A stretch of 64,000 bases of DNA. Source: Streptomyces tsukubensis (GTDB taxonomy: Bacteria; Actinomycetota; Actinomycetes; Streptomycetales; Streptomycetaceae). Shown here piece by piece: positions 27,773 to 36,744 of this stretch. Position 1 is the first letter of the stretch. Every line of letters starts with the position of its first letter. The stretch is taken from positions 6,718,501-6,782,500 of the forward strand of contig NZ_CP020700.1 of assembly GCF_003932715.1 (NCBI RefSeq). The letters run 5' to 3'. A program made the translations under genes and the position numbers. Below the pieces are notes generated by a model. It made no database searches. It was not told the DNA's origin and saw only the letters and a program-made list of their open reading frames with translations.

Positions 27773-27805
27773 GCCGGTCCGGCGTTACGGCGGTACGGCG
27801 GTACG

Positions 27806-27850
27806 GCTCCGAGGGGCGGACCCGTGGTGAACGGGTCCGCCCCTCGGAGC
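27806..27850. terminator. Perfect 20-bp hairpin, bidirectional terminator
   Basis: Positions 27806-27825 pair perfectly with 27831-27850, leaving a five-base loop GGTGA. It lies 33 bp after the hydrolase stop and about 80 bp from the convergent IclR gene's stop. The stem is exceptionally long and G-C rich and would block transcription from both sides. Confidence 0.85.
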
Positions 27851-27928
27851 TGCCGTGCGCCCGGGGCCCTTGCGCCGCGGGTCCCCGCAGGGCTCCCGGG
27901 CCTCCCGAGCTGCTCCGGGTCGGCGGAG

Positions 27929-28732
27929 TCAGTGGCCCCCGGTGTTCGCCAGTGCGGCCGACAGATCGCGGGCCACCTCCTGGAGGACCGGCACGATCTT
28001 CTCCGTCGCCGCCTCCGTCACCCGCCCCGCGGGGCCCGAGATGGAGATGGCCGCCGCCGTGGGGGAGTCGGGCACCGGCACCGCGAGGCACCGGACGCCG
28101 ATCTCCTGCTCGTTGTCGTCGACCGCGTATCCGGTACGGCGGACCTGCTCCAGCGCGGCGAGGAAACCCTCCGGAGTGGTGATCGTCTTCTCCGTCGCGG
28201 CCGGCATCCCGGTCCGTGCCAGCAGCGCCCGTACCTCCTCCGCCGGGCAGTCCGCGAGCAGAGCCTTGCCGACCCCCGTGGAATGCGGCAGCACCCGCCG
28301 CCCCACCTCGGTGAACATCCGCATCGAGTGCTTCGACGGAACCTGCGCCACGTACACGATCTCGTCCCCGTCGAGCAGCGCCATGTTCGCGGTCTCGCCC
28401 GTCTCCTCCACCAGCCTCGCCAGATAGGGGCGGGCCCAGGTGCCGAGCAGCCGCGCGGACGATTCGCCGAGCCGGATCAGACGGGGGCCGAGCGCATAGC
28501 GGCGGTTGGGCTGCTGACGGACGTATCCGCAGGCCACAAGCGTGCGCATCAACCGGTGAATCGTGGGCAGCGGCAGCCCGCTGCTGCCGGAAAGCTCACT
28601 CAGCCCGACCTCGCCCCCGGCGTCGGCCATGCGTTCGAGCAGATCGAAGGCGCGCTCCAGGGACTGCACGCCCCCGCCGTTCGACGGTTTGGCGGCGTCG
28701 GTGGAGCGGGCGCTGGCGCTGGACGTCGGCAC
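27929..28732 (-). CDS. allR: IclR-family regulator, probable ureide (allantoin) repressor
   Basis: This ~267-residue IclR protein has an N-terminal winged helix (VQSLERAFDLLERMADAGGEVGLSEL... with recognition helix LPLPTIHRLMRTLVACGYVRQ) and a C-terminal effector domain (NMALLDGDEIVYVAQVPSKHSMRM, RRVLPHSTGVGKALLA, AVDDNEQEIGVRCLAVPV, SISGPAGRVTE). The GTG at 28732 was chosen because AAAGGA lies 9 bases before it; an earlier TTG overlaps that site. It diverges from allantoinase. The TTCAAC-type palindromes before allB and uraD are the natural targets; in E. coli and S. coelicolor AllR responds to allantoin/glyoxylate-type ligands. The name is by context. Confidence 0.85.
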   Translation of the reverse strand: MPTSSASARSTDAAKPSNGGGVQSLERAFDLLERMADAGGEVGLSELSGSSGLPLPTIHRLMRTLVACGYVRQQPNRRYALGPRLIRLGESSARLLGTWARPYLARLVEETGETANMALLDGDEIVYVAQVPSKHSMRMFTEVGRRVLPHSTGVGKALLADCPAEEVRALLARTGMPAATEKTITTPEGFLAALEQVRRTGYAVDDNEQEIGVRCLAVPVPDSPTAAAISISGPAGRVTEAATEKIVPVLQEVARDLSAALANTGGH

Positions 28733-28942
28733 GGGCGGCGGTCCTTTCGAGCGGACGGGCAAGAGTGCAGCCTACCGGTCGGCCGCCGTCGGCACACCGC
28801 CGCCGTACCGGAATCCCCGCCGGTCAGGGGGTGTTGACGCCGATGCGCCGAGCCCGCCGGACGGTCGGCGGGCAGAACACCGGCCCCACACTCTCTTCTG
28901 CATCACGAGATTCTGCTTCCATTTTGCGGAAACGTCCAACCC

Positions 28943-29002
28943 TTGACTGCTTCGGTCGCCGTGATGAAGATGCCCTCAGCAGGAATTCAACAAAACGTTG
29001 AA
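28943..29002 (+). promoter_or_regulatory. allB promoter with perfect AllR-type palindrome
   Basis: A candidate -35 box TTGACT (28943-28948) and -10 box GAAGAT (28966-28971) with 17-bp spacing are followed by TTCAACAAAACGTTGAA (28986-29002). That palindrome has perfect 6-bp arms around five bases. It would sit just downstream of the transcription start, a position suitable for repression, and is nearly the same as the site before uraD. Confidence 0.7.
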
Positions 29003-29022
29003 CTCTCCGGATGGGGTGACCG

Positions 29023-30372
29023 ATGGCGGATACGGCGACGGAACCTGAAGCCCGGCTGGCGATACGGTCGACCCGGGTGGTGACCCCGGACGGCACCCGG
29101 CCCGCCCTGATCACCGTCCGCGGCGGCCGGATCGACGCGGTCCTGCCGTACGACACCGCCCCACCGCCCGGCTGTCCGCTGGAAGACGCCGGCGACGACG
29201 CCGTACTGCCGGGCCTGGTCGACACCCATGTCCATGTGAACGACCCGGGGCGCACCGAATGGGAGGGCTTCCGGTCCGCGACCCGCGCCGCGGCCGCGGG
29301 CGGTATCACCACCCTGCTCGACATGCCGCTGAACTCCCTGCCCCCGACCACCACCGTCGGACACCTCCGCGTCAAACAGGCGGTCGCCGGGCCCGCGGCC
29401 CATGTCGACACCGGCTTCTGGGGCGGCGCGATACCCGGCAACACCGACGAACTGCGCCCCCTGCACGACGCCGGGGTGTTCGGCTTCAAATGCTTCCTCT
29501 CGCCCTCCGGCGTCGAGGAGTTCCCCCCTCTCGACCGGGAACACCTGGCCCGCGCCATGGAACGGATCGCGGGCTTCGGCGGACTGCTGATCGTGCACGC
29601 GGAGGACCCCCGGCATCTGACCGCGGAACCGTCCGGCGGCCGGTACGCCGACTTCCTCGCCTCCCGCCCCCGGGACGCCGAGAACGCGGCCGTCGAAACC
29701 CTCGTCTCCCTCGCCCGGGAGCTGGACGCCCGCGTCCACGTACTGCATCTGTCGTCCGCCGGTGCGCTGCCGCTGATCGCACGCGCCAAAGCCGACGGCA
29801 TACGGATCACCGCCGAGACCTGCCCGCACTTCCTCACCCTCACCGCCGAAGAGGTCCCCGACGGGGCCACCGAATTCAAGTGCTGCCCGCCCATCAGGGA
29901 AGCGGCCAACCAGGACGCCCTCTGGGCCGGGCTCGCCGACGGCACCATCGACTGCATCGTCTCCGACCACTCGCCGTGCACCCAGAACCTCAAAACCCCC
30001 GACTTCGGCTCCGCCTGGGGCGGGATCTCCTCCCTCCAGCTCGGGCTGCCCGCCGTCTGGACCGAAGCCCGGCGCCGGGGCCACCGCCTCGACGACATCG
30101 CCCGCTGGATGTCCGCGGGCCCCGCCCGGCTCGCCGGGCTCGGCCGCAAGGGCGCCGTCGAACCGGGCCGCGACGCCGACTTCGCGATCGTCGCGGACGA
30201 CGAGACCTTCACCGTCGACCCGGTCCGGCTCCACCACCGCAACCGGGTGACCGCCTACGCGGGCCGGACCCTCACCGGAACCGTCCGCTCGACCTGGCTG
30301 CGGGGAGTGCGCATCGCGACGGACGGAACCCCGGCCGGACCCACCGGCCGCCTCCTCGAAAGGAACAACTGA
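29023..30372 (+). CDS. allB: Allantoinase
   Basis: This 449-residue amidohydrolase opens the allantoin ring to allantoate. Metal-site residues are in place: His69 and His71 in [18 protein letters not shown], the carboxylated Lys156 in [15 protein letters not shown], His192 in [15 protein letters not shown], and Asp in IVSDHSPC. The [10 protein letters not shown] segment is typical of allantoinase rather than dihydropyrimidinase. It is the first gene of a two-gene operon with allantoicase, divergent from the IclR regulator, with the TTCAAC palindrome in front. The ribosome site (GGGGTG) is modest. Confidence 0.95.
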   Translation: MADTATEPEARLAIRSTRVVTPDGTRPALITVRGGRIDAVLPYDTAPPPGCPLEDAGDDAVLPGLVDTHVHVNDPGRTEWEGFRSATRAAAAGGITTLLDMPLNSLPPTTTVGHLRVKQAVAGPAAHVDTGFWGGAIPGNTDELRPLHDAGVFGFKCFLSPSGVEEFPPLDREHLARAMERIAGFGGLLIVHAEDPRHLTAEPSGGRYADFLASRPRDAENAAVETLVSLARELDARVHVLHLSSAGALPLIARAKADGIRITAETCPHFLTLTAEEVPDGATEFKCCPPIREAANQDALWAGLADGTIDCIVSDHSPCTQNLKTPDFGSAWGGISSLQLGLPAVWTEARRRGHRLDDIARWMSAGPARLAGLGRKGAVEPGRDADFAIVADDETFTVDPVRLHHRNRVTAYAGRTLTGTVRSTWLRGVRIATDGTPAGPTGRLLERNN

Positions 30373-30374
30373 AC

Positions 30375-31640
30375 ATGCCCCCGACCGAATCCCCCTCCGC
30401 GGCCCCTGCTTCCACCACCCCGGCTGTTCCCGCTCCCACCACCCCGCTGGTGTTCACCGGTGACGCCCGCCCCTACGGCGGCGGCGACCCCTACGCCGAC
30501 TACCGGACCGCCGACTTCCCCTTCAGCCACCTCGTCGACCTCGCCGACCGGCGACTCGGCGCGGCCGTGATCGCCGCCAACGACGAGTTCTTCGCCGAAC
30601 GCGAGAACCTGCTGACCCCCGCGCCCGCCGTGTTCGACCCCGAACACTTCGGCCACAAGGGCAAGGTCATGGACGGCTGGGAGACCCGCCGGCGACGCGG
30701 CGCGTCCGCCCGCACCCCGCACCCCGCCGACGACGACCACGACTGGGCCCTGGTCCGCCTCGGCGCCCCCGGTATCGTCCGGGGCATCGTCGTCGACACC
30801 GCCCACTTCCGCGGCAACTACCCCCGCTCGGTGTCGGTCCAGGCCACTTCCGTACCCGGCAGCCCCTCGCCCGACGACCTCCTCGCGGACGACGTCGAAT
30901 GGACCACCCTCGTCCCCCGTACCTCCGTCGGCGGGCACGCAGCCAACGGCTTCACCGTCGCCGCCGGACAGCGCTTCACCCATCTCCGGCTCAACCAGCA
31001 CCCCGACGGCGGGATCGCCCGGCTGCGGGTCCACGGCGACGTCGTCCCCGACCCCGCCTGGCTGGCCGCCCTCGGCACCTTCGACCTGGCCGCCCTGGAG
31101 AACGGCGGCCGGGTCGAGGACGCCTCCGACCGCTTCTACTCACCCGCCACCAACACCATCATGCCCGGCCGCTCCCGGAAGATGGACGACGGCTGGGAGA
31201 CCCGCCGCCGCCGCGACCACGGCAACGACTGGATCCGCTACCGCCTCGTCGAACAGGCCGAGATCCGCGCGATGGAGATCGACACCGCCTGTCTCAAGGG
31301 CAACAGCGCGGGCTGGGCCGCCGTCTCGGTCCGGGACACGGCGCCGCACACCGGACCGGCCCGGACCACCGGCGAGAACAGCGGCGAGAAGACCGGCAGC
31401 GGATCGGACGGAGACACCGCCGCGGGTACGCACGGCGGCGAGTGGACCGAGATCCTGCCCCGCACCCGCCTCCAGCCGGACACCAACCACCGCTTCCTCC
31501 TCGACGCCCCCGTCACGGCCCGCGAGGTCCGGATCGACATCTACCCCGACGGCGGCATCTCCCGCCTCCGCCTCTTCGGCTCACTCACCCCCGAGGCCGG
31601 CGCCCGCCTCGCCGCACGCCACCGCGAACCCCGCAGCTGA
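30375..31640 (+). CDS. alc: Allantoicase
   Basis: This 421-residue enzyme hydrolyses allantoate to ureidoglycolate and urea. The family's internal duplication is obvious: KGKVMDGWETRRRRG and SRKMDDGWETRRRRD, IVVDTAHFRGNYP and MEIDTACLKGNS, and NQHPDGGIARLRVHG and DIYPDGGISRLRLFG. The first ~40 residues are a Ser/Thr/Pro-rich extension. The second half has a ~30-residue low-complexity insertion, rich in Gly, Ser, Thr and Glu, between VSVRDTAPH and GEWTEILPR that the first half lacks. The ATG is 3 bp after the allantoinase stop, behind a GAAAGGAAC site, so the pair is co-translated. Confidence 0.93.
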   Translation: MPPTESPSAAPASTTPAVPAPTTPLVFTGDARPYGGGDPYADYRTADFPFSHLVDLADRRLGAAVIAANDEFFAERENLLTPAPAVFDPEHFGHKGKVMDGWETRRRRGASARTPHPADDDHDWALVRLGAPGIVRGIVVDTAHFRGNYPRSVSVQATSVPGSPSPDDLLADDVEWTTLVPRTSVGGHAANGFTVAAGQRFTHLRLNQHPDGGIARLRVHGDVVPDPAWLAALGTFDLAALENGGRVEDASDRFYSPATNTIMPGRSRKMDDGWETRRRRDHGNDWIRYRLVEQAEIRAMEIDTACLKGNSAGWAAVSVRDTAPHTGPARTTGENSGEKTGSGSDGDTAAGTHGGEWTEILPRTRLQPDTNHRFLLDAPVTAREVRIDIYPDGGISRLRLFGSLTPEAGARLAARHREPRS

Positions 31641-31688
31641 TCACCCGGAACCGCCCCGGAAGTCCCGCCCCCGCCCCCTGCCACCCCG

Positions 31689-31904
31689 TCAACGGGAGCG
31701 GGACTCCCCGATCATCACCATGACGAAGCCGACCACACCGATGACCACATTCGTGAGGAGCGCGTGCTCCCGCAGCAGGCCCACGTTCTCCGTGAGCGAC
31801 TCGGTCACACCCAGAAAGCGGAACCAGCCCGTCAGCTCCCGGATCACCCCGGCCAGCCCGAGGACCAGCACCACCCCGCCCACGGACTCCAGAATCTTCT
31901 TCAT
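31689..31904 (-). CDS. Small two-helix membrane protein
   Basis: This 71-residue protein has two hydrophobic helices (VGGVVLVLGLAGVI, about residues 8-21, and TNVVIGVVGFVMVMIG, about 51-66) joined by a charged loop containing LTGWFRFLGVTESL. The loop and overall shape are those of a small conserved Streptomyces membrane protein of unknown role. The ATG at 31904 begins MKKILESVGG; no clear ribosome site precedes it. It diverges from the histidine kinase and converges on allantoicase with 48 bp between stops. Confidence 0.7.
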   Translation of the reverse strand: MKKILESVGGVVLVLGLAGVIRELTGWFRFLGVTESLTENVGLLREHALLTNVVIGVVGFVMVMIGESRSR

Positions 31905-32049
31905 ACGACCGATGCTGGCGGCCCGCGCCCCCTCGGCGCGTCCGCCGTCGGCACCTGTCCGTCTGCCGAAGGTCTCGTTCTCCCCGACTTTGGTAGCGGC
32001 CCTCCGCCAACCGGCGGCGGGACTCGTGCCGGCTGCGTAACGTGGTCCC

Positions 32050-33300
32050 ATGACCCGTACGGAATACTCCTGGCTCCTGCCTTCGGCCATGGCGGCGGAC
32101 CCGGATCTGTACGACCCCGAACCGGCGGGCGAACGGCCCGTCCGCACCAACGCCCGCGGCCGGATCCGGCGCACCGTGCGCGACTGGGTCGTCGATCTGC
32201 TCTTCTTCCTCTTCGCCGCCCTGATGGCGATGATCGTCATCGACCAGAGCCACCAGTTCAACGGGAACCAGGCCGTCGTCCGCTTCGACGAGATCGTCGG
32301 CCTGCTGAGCTGCTGCGCCGTCTGGCTGCGCCGCCGCTGGCCCGTCCAGCTCGCCCTCGGCCTCGCCCTGGTCGGCATCTTCTCCCCGGCCGTCGCCGGA
32401 GCCCTGGTCGTCGCCGTCTTCAGCCTCGCCGTCCACCGGCCCTTCAAAGCCGTCGCGATCGCCGGCCCGATCATGATCGCCTTCGGGGTGGTCCAGCCCT
32501 TCGTCCGCCCCGACCCGACCACATCCGTCCTCGCCTCCGTCATCGCCGGACTGGTCGTCCTGCTGCTGGCGCTCGGCTGGGGCATGCTGATCCGCTCCCA
32601 GCGGCAGCTGTACGTCGCCCTGCGCGAACGCGCCCACCGGGCCGAGACCGAGGCCGAGCTCCGGGCCGAACAGGCACAGCGGCTGGCCCGCGAGGCCATC
32701 GCCCGCGAGATGCACGACGTCCTCGCCCACCGGCTCACCCTGCTCAGCGTGCACGCCGGCGCCCTGGAATTCCGGCCCGGCGCACCCCCGGCCGAGATAG
32801 CCCGGGCCGCCGGGGTGATCCGCGACAGCGCCCACGACGCCCTCCAGGACCTGCGCCAGATCATCGGCGTGCTGCGCGCCCCCGGCGACGGCCCCGAGGA
32901 CCGCCCGCAGCCGACGCTGGCCACCCTCGACGCCCTGGTCGAGGAGTCCCGCGAGGCCGGGATGGCGGTCGTCCTCGACAACCGCGTCCAGGACCCCGAC
33001 CGGGTGCCCGCGGTCCTCGGCCGTACCGTCTACCGCATCGCCCAGGAGGGACTGACCAACGCCCGTAAACACGCCCCCGGCGCCGAGGTCACCGTCGCCG
33101 TCACCGGCGCCCCCGGCACGGGCGTCGTCGTCGCCGTCGACAATCCGGCGCCCTCCGGGCCCGTCGGAGCCGTCCCCGGTTCCGGGCAGGGGCTGATCGG
33201 CCTCACCGAACGCGCCACCCTCGCGGGCGGCAGTCTGGAACACGGAGCGACGGGCGACGGCGGATTCCATGTCAGGGCCTGGCTACCGTGGGCCGCATGA
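32050..33300 (+). CDS. NarL-type sensor histidine kinase
   Basis: This 416-residue kinase has a ~50-residue cytosolic N-terminus, four to five membrane helices (about residues 55-190), the HisKA_3 phosphoacceptor segment REAIAREMHDVLAHRLTLLSVHAG with its His near residue 222, and a HATPase_c domain (RTVYRIAQEGLTNARKHAPG, GQGLIGLTERATLAGGSLEHG). It probably senses a membrane-associated signal and phosphorylates the next gene product. TAACGT lies exactly 6 bases before the ATG with no ribosome site, which suggests a leaderless mRNA. The ATGA overlap joins it to the regulator gene. Confidence 0.92.
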   Translation: MTRTEYSWLLPSAMAADPDLYDPEPAGERPVRTNARGRIRRTVRDWVVDLLFFLFAALMAMIVIDQSHQFNGNQAVVRFDEIVGLLSCCAVWLRRRWPVQLALGLALVGIFSPAVAGALVVAVFSLAVHRPFKAVAIAGPIMIAFGVVQPFVRPDPTTSVLASVIAGLVVLLLALGWGMLIRSQRQLYVALRERAHRAETEAELRAEQAQRLAREAIAREMHDVLAHRLTLLSVHAGALEFRPGAPPAEIARAAGVIRDSAHDALQDLRQIIGVLRAPGDGPEDRPQPTLATLDALVEESREAGMAVVLDNRVQDPDRVPAVLGRTVYRIAQEGLTNARKHAPGAEVTVAVTGAPGTGVVVAVDNPAPSGPVGAVPGSGQGLIGLTERATLAGGSLEHGATGDGGFHVRAWLPWAA

Positions 33301-33989
33301 CCATCCGACTCCTCGTCGTCGACGACGATCCCCTCGTCCGTGCCGGACTCTCCCTGATGCTCGGCGGCGCCGACGACCTGCTGATCGTCGGCGAGGCCGC
33401 GGACGGATCCGAGGTCCCCACCCTGGTCGAACGGCTCGCCCCCGACGTCGTCCTGATGGACATCCGGATGCCCGACGTCGACGGGCTGCGCGCCACCGAG
33501 GAGCTCCGCCGCAGGCCCGGCGCCCCCGAGGTCGTCGTCCTCACCACCTTCCACGCCGACGAGCAGGTGCTGCGGGCGCTGCGGGCCGGCGCCGCCGGAT
33601 TCGTCCTCAAGGACACCCCGCCCGCCGAGATCGTCGAGGCGGTCCGCCGGGTCGCGGGCGGCGAGCCCGTACTGTCGCCCGCCGTCACCCGCCGGCTGAT
33701 CGACCACGTCGCCGCCCAGGCGCCGGGGCCGGGCGGCGATCCGCGCCGGGACGCGGCGCTCGCCGGAATCGCCCTGCTCGCGGGGCGGGAGCGGGAGGTC
33801 GCCGTCGGTATCGGCCGCGGCCGGTCCAACGCCGAGATCGCGAGGACCCTCTATATGAGCGTCCCCACGGTCAAGACCCACGTCTCGCGGATCCTGGCCA
33901 AACTGGGCTTCAACAACCGTGTCCAGATCGCGCTCCTCGCCCATGACGCGGGACTGCTCGACGGGGACGGGCCGGGCCCGGCGACGTAG
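33297..33989 (+). CDS. NarL/LuxR-family response regulator
   Basis: This 230-residue regulator has a receiver domain with acidic pocket VVDDDP, phosphoacceptor Asp55 in LMDIRMPDVDG and Lys in GFVLKDTPP, and a C-terminal LuxR HTH (GREREVAVGIGRGRSNAEIARTLYMSVPTVKTHVSRILAKLG). The ATG at 33297 shares bases with the kinase stop; a GTG three codons earlier is less likely. It forms a two-component system with the kinase. No target is evident; the P450 gene directly downstream may be one. Confidence 0.93.
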   Translation: MTIRLLVVDDDPLVRAGLSLMLGGADDLLIVGEAADGSEVPTLVERLAPDVVLMDIRMPDVDGLRATEELRRRPGAPEVVVLTTFHADEQVLRALRAGAAGFVLKDTPPAEIVEAVRRVAGGEPVLSPAVTRRLIDHVAAQAPGPGGDPRRDAALAGIALLAGREREVAVGIGRGRSNAEIARTLYMSVPTVKTHVSRILAKLGFNNRVQIALLAHDAGLLDGDGPGPAT

Positions 33990-33998
33990 CCTGAGCCC

Positions 33999-35171
33999 AT
34001 GGGGACCATCGACCTGAGCGACTGGCACGGTTTCACCGAGAACCCTTACCCGTACTACGCGGCGGCGCGCGAACAGGGACCCGTCCACCGGGTCCACGGC
34101 ACGGAAGGGACGTTCTGGCTGATCGTCGGCCACGAGGAGGCCCGCGCCGCCCTCACCGACGAACGGCTCGTCAAATCACCCCTGACGGTGGGCTTCTCCT
34201 CCCTCGAAGGGCGGATCATCGGCCCCAACCTGCTGGAAGTCGACCCGCCCGACCACACCAGACTCCGGAAACTGGTGGCCCGGGAGTTCACCATGCGCCG
34301 GGTGGAGCAACTCGCCCCCCGTATCGAGGAGATCACCGGCGAACTGCTCGACGCCATGGTCCCCGCCGGCCGCGCCGATCTGATCGGCGCCTTCGCCTTC
34401 CCGCTGCCCATCATCGTCATCTGCGAACTGCTGGGGGTGCCGCCGGGCGACCGCGACTCCTTCCGGATCTGGTCCCACAGCATCGTGGCCCCCGAGGACC
34501 AGTCCGAGGTGGAGCCCGCGCTGATCGCCCTGGGCACCTATCTCGACGAGCTGATCGAGACCAAACGCCGGCAGGGCTCCACCGGAGACCTGCTCTCCGA
34601 TCTGATCCGCGCCCGCGACGAATCCGACGACCGGCTCTCCGCGCCCGAACTGCGCGCCCTCGGCTTTCTGCTGCTGATCGCCGGCCATGAGACCACCGTC
34701 AATCTGATCGGCAACGGGGTACGGGCGCTGCTCGCCCATCCCGGCCAACTGGCCGCCCTGCGGGCCGACCCGGGCCTCCTCGACGGCGCCGTCGAGGAGA
34801 TGCTCCGGTACGACGGCCCGGTGGAGACCTCGACCCTCCGCTACAGCGCCGAGGACGTCCCGGTCGGCGGCACCGTGATTCCGGCGGGCGATGTCGTCCT
34901 CGTCGGACTGGGCGCGGCCGACCGGGACCCGGCCCGCTTCCCCGACGCCGACACCTTCGACATCCGCCGCGACACCCGGGGCCATCTCGCCTTCGGCCAC
35001 GGCGTCCACTTCTGCGTCGGCGCCCCGCTGGCCAGGCTGGAGGCCAGGATCGCGCTGACGGCCCTGCTCGACCGCTGCCCCGGACTGGCGGCCGACCCCG
35101 CGGGCGGCCCGCCGGAATGGCTGCCGGGACTGCTGATGCGCGGTACCCGCACGCTCCCCGTCCGCTGGTAG
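33999..35171 (+). CDS. Cytochrome P450
   Basis: This 390-residue bacterial P450 shows FGHGVHFCVGAPLARLE with heme-ligating Cys339, LIAGHETTVNL in the I-helix and the ExxR-type AVEEMLRYDGPVE segment. DPPDHTRLRKLVAREFT is typical of CYP105/107-like soluble enzymes. No ferredoxin or polyketide/peptide gene is near, so the substrate is unknown. The ATG starts 10 bp after the response regulator stop; TAGCCT exactly 6 bases before it, with no ribosome site, suggests an independent leaderless transcript besides read-through. The sequence 3' of the gene is repetitive. Confidence 0.93.
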   Translation: MGTIDLSDWHGFTENPYPYYAAAREQGPVHRVHGTEGTFWLIVGHEEARAALTDERLVKSPLTVGFSSLEGRIIGPNLLEVDPPDHTRLRKLVAREFTMRRVEQLAPRIEEITGELLDAMVPAGRADLIGAFAFPLPIIVICELLGVPPGDRDSFRIWSHSIVAPEDQSEVEPALIALGTYLDELIETKRRQGSTGDLLSDLIRARDESDDRLSAPELRALGFLLLIAGHETTVNLIGNGVRALLAHPGQLAALRADPGLLDGAVEEMLRYDGPVETSTLRYSAEDVPVGGTVIPAGDVVLVGLGAADRDPARFPDADTFDIRRDTRGHLAFGHGVHFCVGAPLARLEARIALTALLDRCPGLAADPAGGPPEWLPGLLMRGTRTLPVRW

Positions 35172-35314
35172 GTCCGTCCGCCGGTCACCGACGGACCGGC
35201 GCCCGACGGACCGTGCGCCGCCCGGCCCGGGCAACGGCTGAACAGCTGGGGCCGCCGCACCGGCCGTCCGGGCCGCCGGACGGGCTCAGGCCGCTGCACC
35301 TGCCGTCCGCGCTC

Positions 35315-35533
35315 GGCACTCGCCCCGGGCGGGCCCTGCCCGGGCAACTCGGGCTGCACCGGCCGTCCGGGCCAGGTCGCCGGGTGTACGGGCCCGGTCC
35401 GTGCACCGGCCGTCCGGGCACGGCACTCGCCCCCGGCGGGCCGTGCCCGGGCATCTCGGGCTGCACCGGCCGTCCGGGCCGGGTCGCCGGGTGTACGGGC
35501 CCGGTCCGTGCACCGGCCGTCCGGGCACGGCAC
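35315..35533. repeat. 107-bp-period direct tandem repeat between convergent genes
   Basis: The segment repeats with a 107-bp period. A full unit lies at 35351-35457; a 76-base copy (one mismatch) starts at 35458; and a 36-base tail with three differences precedes the full unit. Within the unit, TGCACCGGCCGTCCGGGC recurs at 35355, 35402, 35462 and 35509 (alternating steps of 47 and 60). A 10-bp perfect inverted repeat (35414-35423 with 35441-35450) could form a hairpin. The gap 35172-35602 holds no convincing gene. Confidence 0.75.
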
Positions 35534-35602
35534 CCGGCCCGGGCGGACCCGGGCGGGCGGTGCGCCAGGCCCGGCTCGGTCCCGCGTACCCGCCGGGAGG
35601 GC

Positions 35603-36643
35603 TCAGGCGCCGCCCGGGATCTCGGCGAGAGCCACCCGGCGCCGCTCGCGCCGTGACAGCTCGCACGCCTCCGCGATCCGCAGCGCCTCCAGCGCCTCGC
35701 GGCCGTCGCACGGGTTGGCGATCTCGCCCCGGACCAGCTTCAGGAAGGCGTCCAGCTCCCTTTCGTACGCGGGGGCGAACCGCTCCAGGAACCCCGGCCA
35801 GGTCCGCGCCGGACGCTCCGGCCCCCCGGGTTCCACCGAGACCAGCGGCGTCCGGTCGTCGAGACCCACCGTGATCTGGTCCAGATGGCCCGCCAGCTCC
35901 ATCCGCACGTCGTACCCGGCGCCGTTGAACCGGGTGGCGGTCGCCGTCGCCACCGTCCCGTCGTCGAGAGTGAGCACCACCCCCGCCGTGTGCACGTCCC
36001 CCGCCTCCTCGAACACCCCCGCCTCGTGGGGCGTCCGCGGATCCCTGCTCTCCCCGACGGCGTACACCTCGTCGACCTCCCGTCCGGTCACCCACCGGAT
36101 CGCGTCGAAGTCATGGACCAGACAGTCCCGGTACAGCCCGCCGGAGAGCGGCAGATAGCCCGCGGGCGGCGGCGCGGGGTCCGCGGTCACCGCCCGGACG
36201 GTGTGCAGGGTGCCCAGCACCCCCGAGCCCACCATGAGCCTGGCCGCCCCGAAGCCGGTGTCGAAACGCCGCATGAAGCCGATCTGGAGCTCGGTGCCCG
36301 CCGCCGCGACCTCGGCCAGGGCCCGTTCCGTGCCCGCCACGTCCAGGGCGATCGGCTTCTCGCAGAAGACCGGCAGCCCGCCCCTCGCCGCGCGTCCGAT
36401 CAGCTCCGCGTGGGACGCCGTCGCCGAGGCGATCACCACGGCGTCCACACCCGCGGCAAAGACCTCTTCGGGCTCCGCGACCGACTCCGCTCCCAGCCGC
36501 TCGGCCCTCAGCCGCTCGGCCACCGCGGCCGCCCGGACCGGGACCGCATCCGCCAGGACCAGGGAGTCCACGTCCGGATGGCGGCCGAGGACCGCCGAAT
36601 GGAAAGTGCCGATACGTCCCGTACCGATGAGTCCGATGCGCAT
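35603..36643 (-). CDS. Gfo/Idh/MocA sugar (myo-inositol 2-dehydrogenase-like) dehydrogenase
   Basis: This ~346-residue NAD(P)-dependent dehydrogenase starts with the Rossmann loop MRIGLIGTGRIGTFHS, followed by VFCEKPIALDVAGTE with the catalytic Lys and YRDCLVHDFDAIRWVTG with the catalytic Asp/His, as in inositol dehydrogenase. The rest has the family's beta-sheet substrate domain. The ATG at 36643 was chosen because it precedes the Rossmann fold directly; an upstream extension is not conserved-looking. It diverges from the GntR gene, and both share a palindromic operator. Likely the first catabolic step for the sugar or polyol imported by the ABC system downstream. Confidence 0.88.
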   Translation of the reverse strand: MRIGLIGTGRIGTFHSAVLGRHPDVDSLVLADAVPVRAAAVAERLRAERLGAESVAEPEEVFAAGVDAVVIASATASHAELIGRAARGGLPVFCEKPIALDVAGTERALAEVAAAGTELQIGFMRRFDTGFGAARLMVGSGVLGTLHTVRAVTADPAPPPAGYLPLSGGLYRDCLVHDFDAIRWVTGREVDEVYAVGESRDPRTPHEAGVFEEAGDVHTAGVVLTLDDGTVATATATRFNGAGYDVRMELAGHLDQITVGLDDRTPLVSVEPGGPERPARTWPGFLERFAPAYERELDAFLKLVRGEIANPCDGREALEALRIAEACELSRRERRRVALAEIPGGA

Positions 36644-36673
36644 GCGCCCAAAATGAAGCTCCCCGGCGGACGC

Positions 36674-36694
36674 TGTCAAGACTTTGTCCTGACA
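36674..36694 (+). promoter_or_regulatory. Palindromic GntR-family operator (divergent promoter region)
   Basis: A 21-bp palindrome with arms TGTCAaGAC and GTCcTGACA around TTT lies between the divergent dehydrogenase and gntR genes. Its core GTCAAGACTTTGTCC (36675-36689) recurs, inverted and unchanged, at 37616-37630 in front of the ABC genes. Control of both by the GntR protein is a strong inference. Confidence 0.75.
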
Positions 36695-36744
36695 ACCGGA
36701 CTTCACGACTTCCCGTCAACATAAGACCCGATTACGCTCGGCCC

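Noticed and set aside
35315..35533. The 107-bp repeat as CRISPR or insertion-sequence end
   Set aside because: Only about two copies, no spacer pattern, no transposase frame or terminal inverted repeats.
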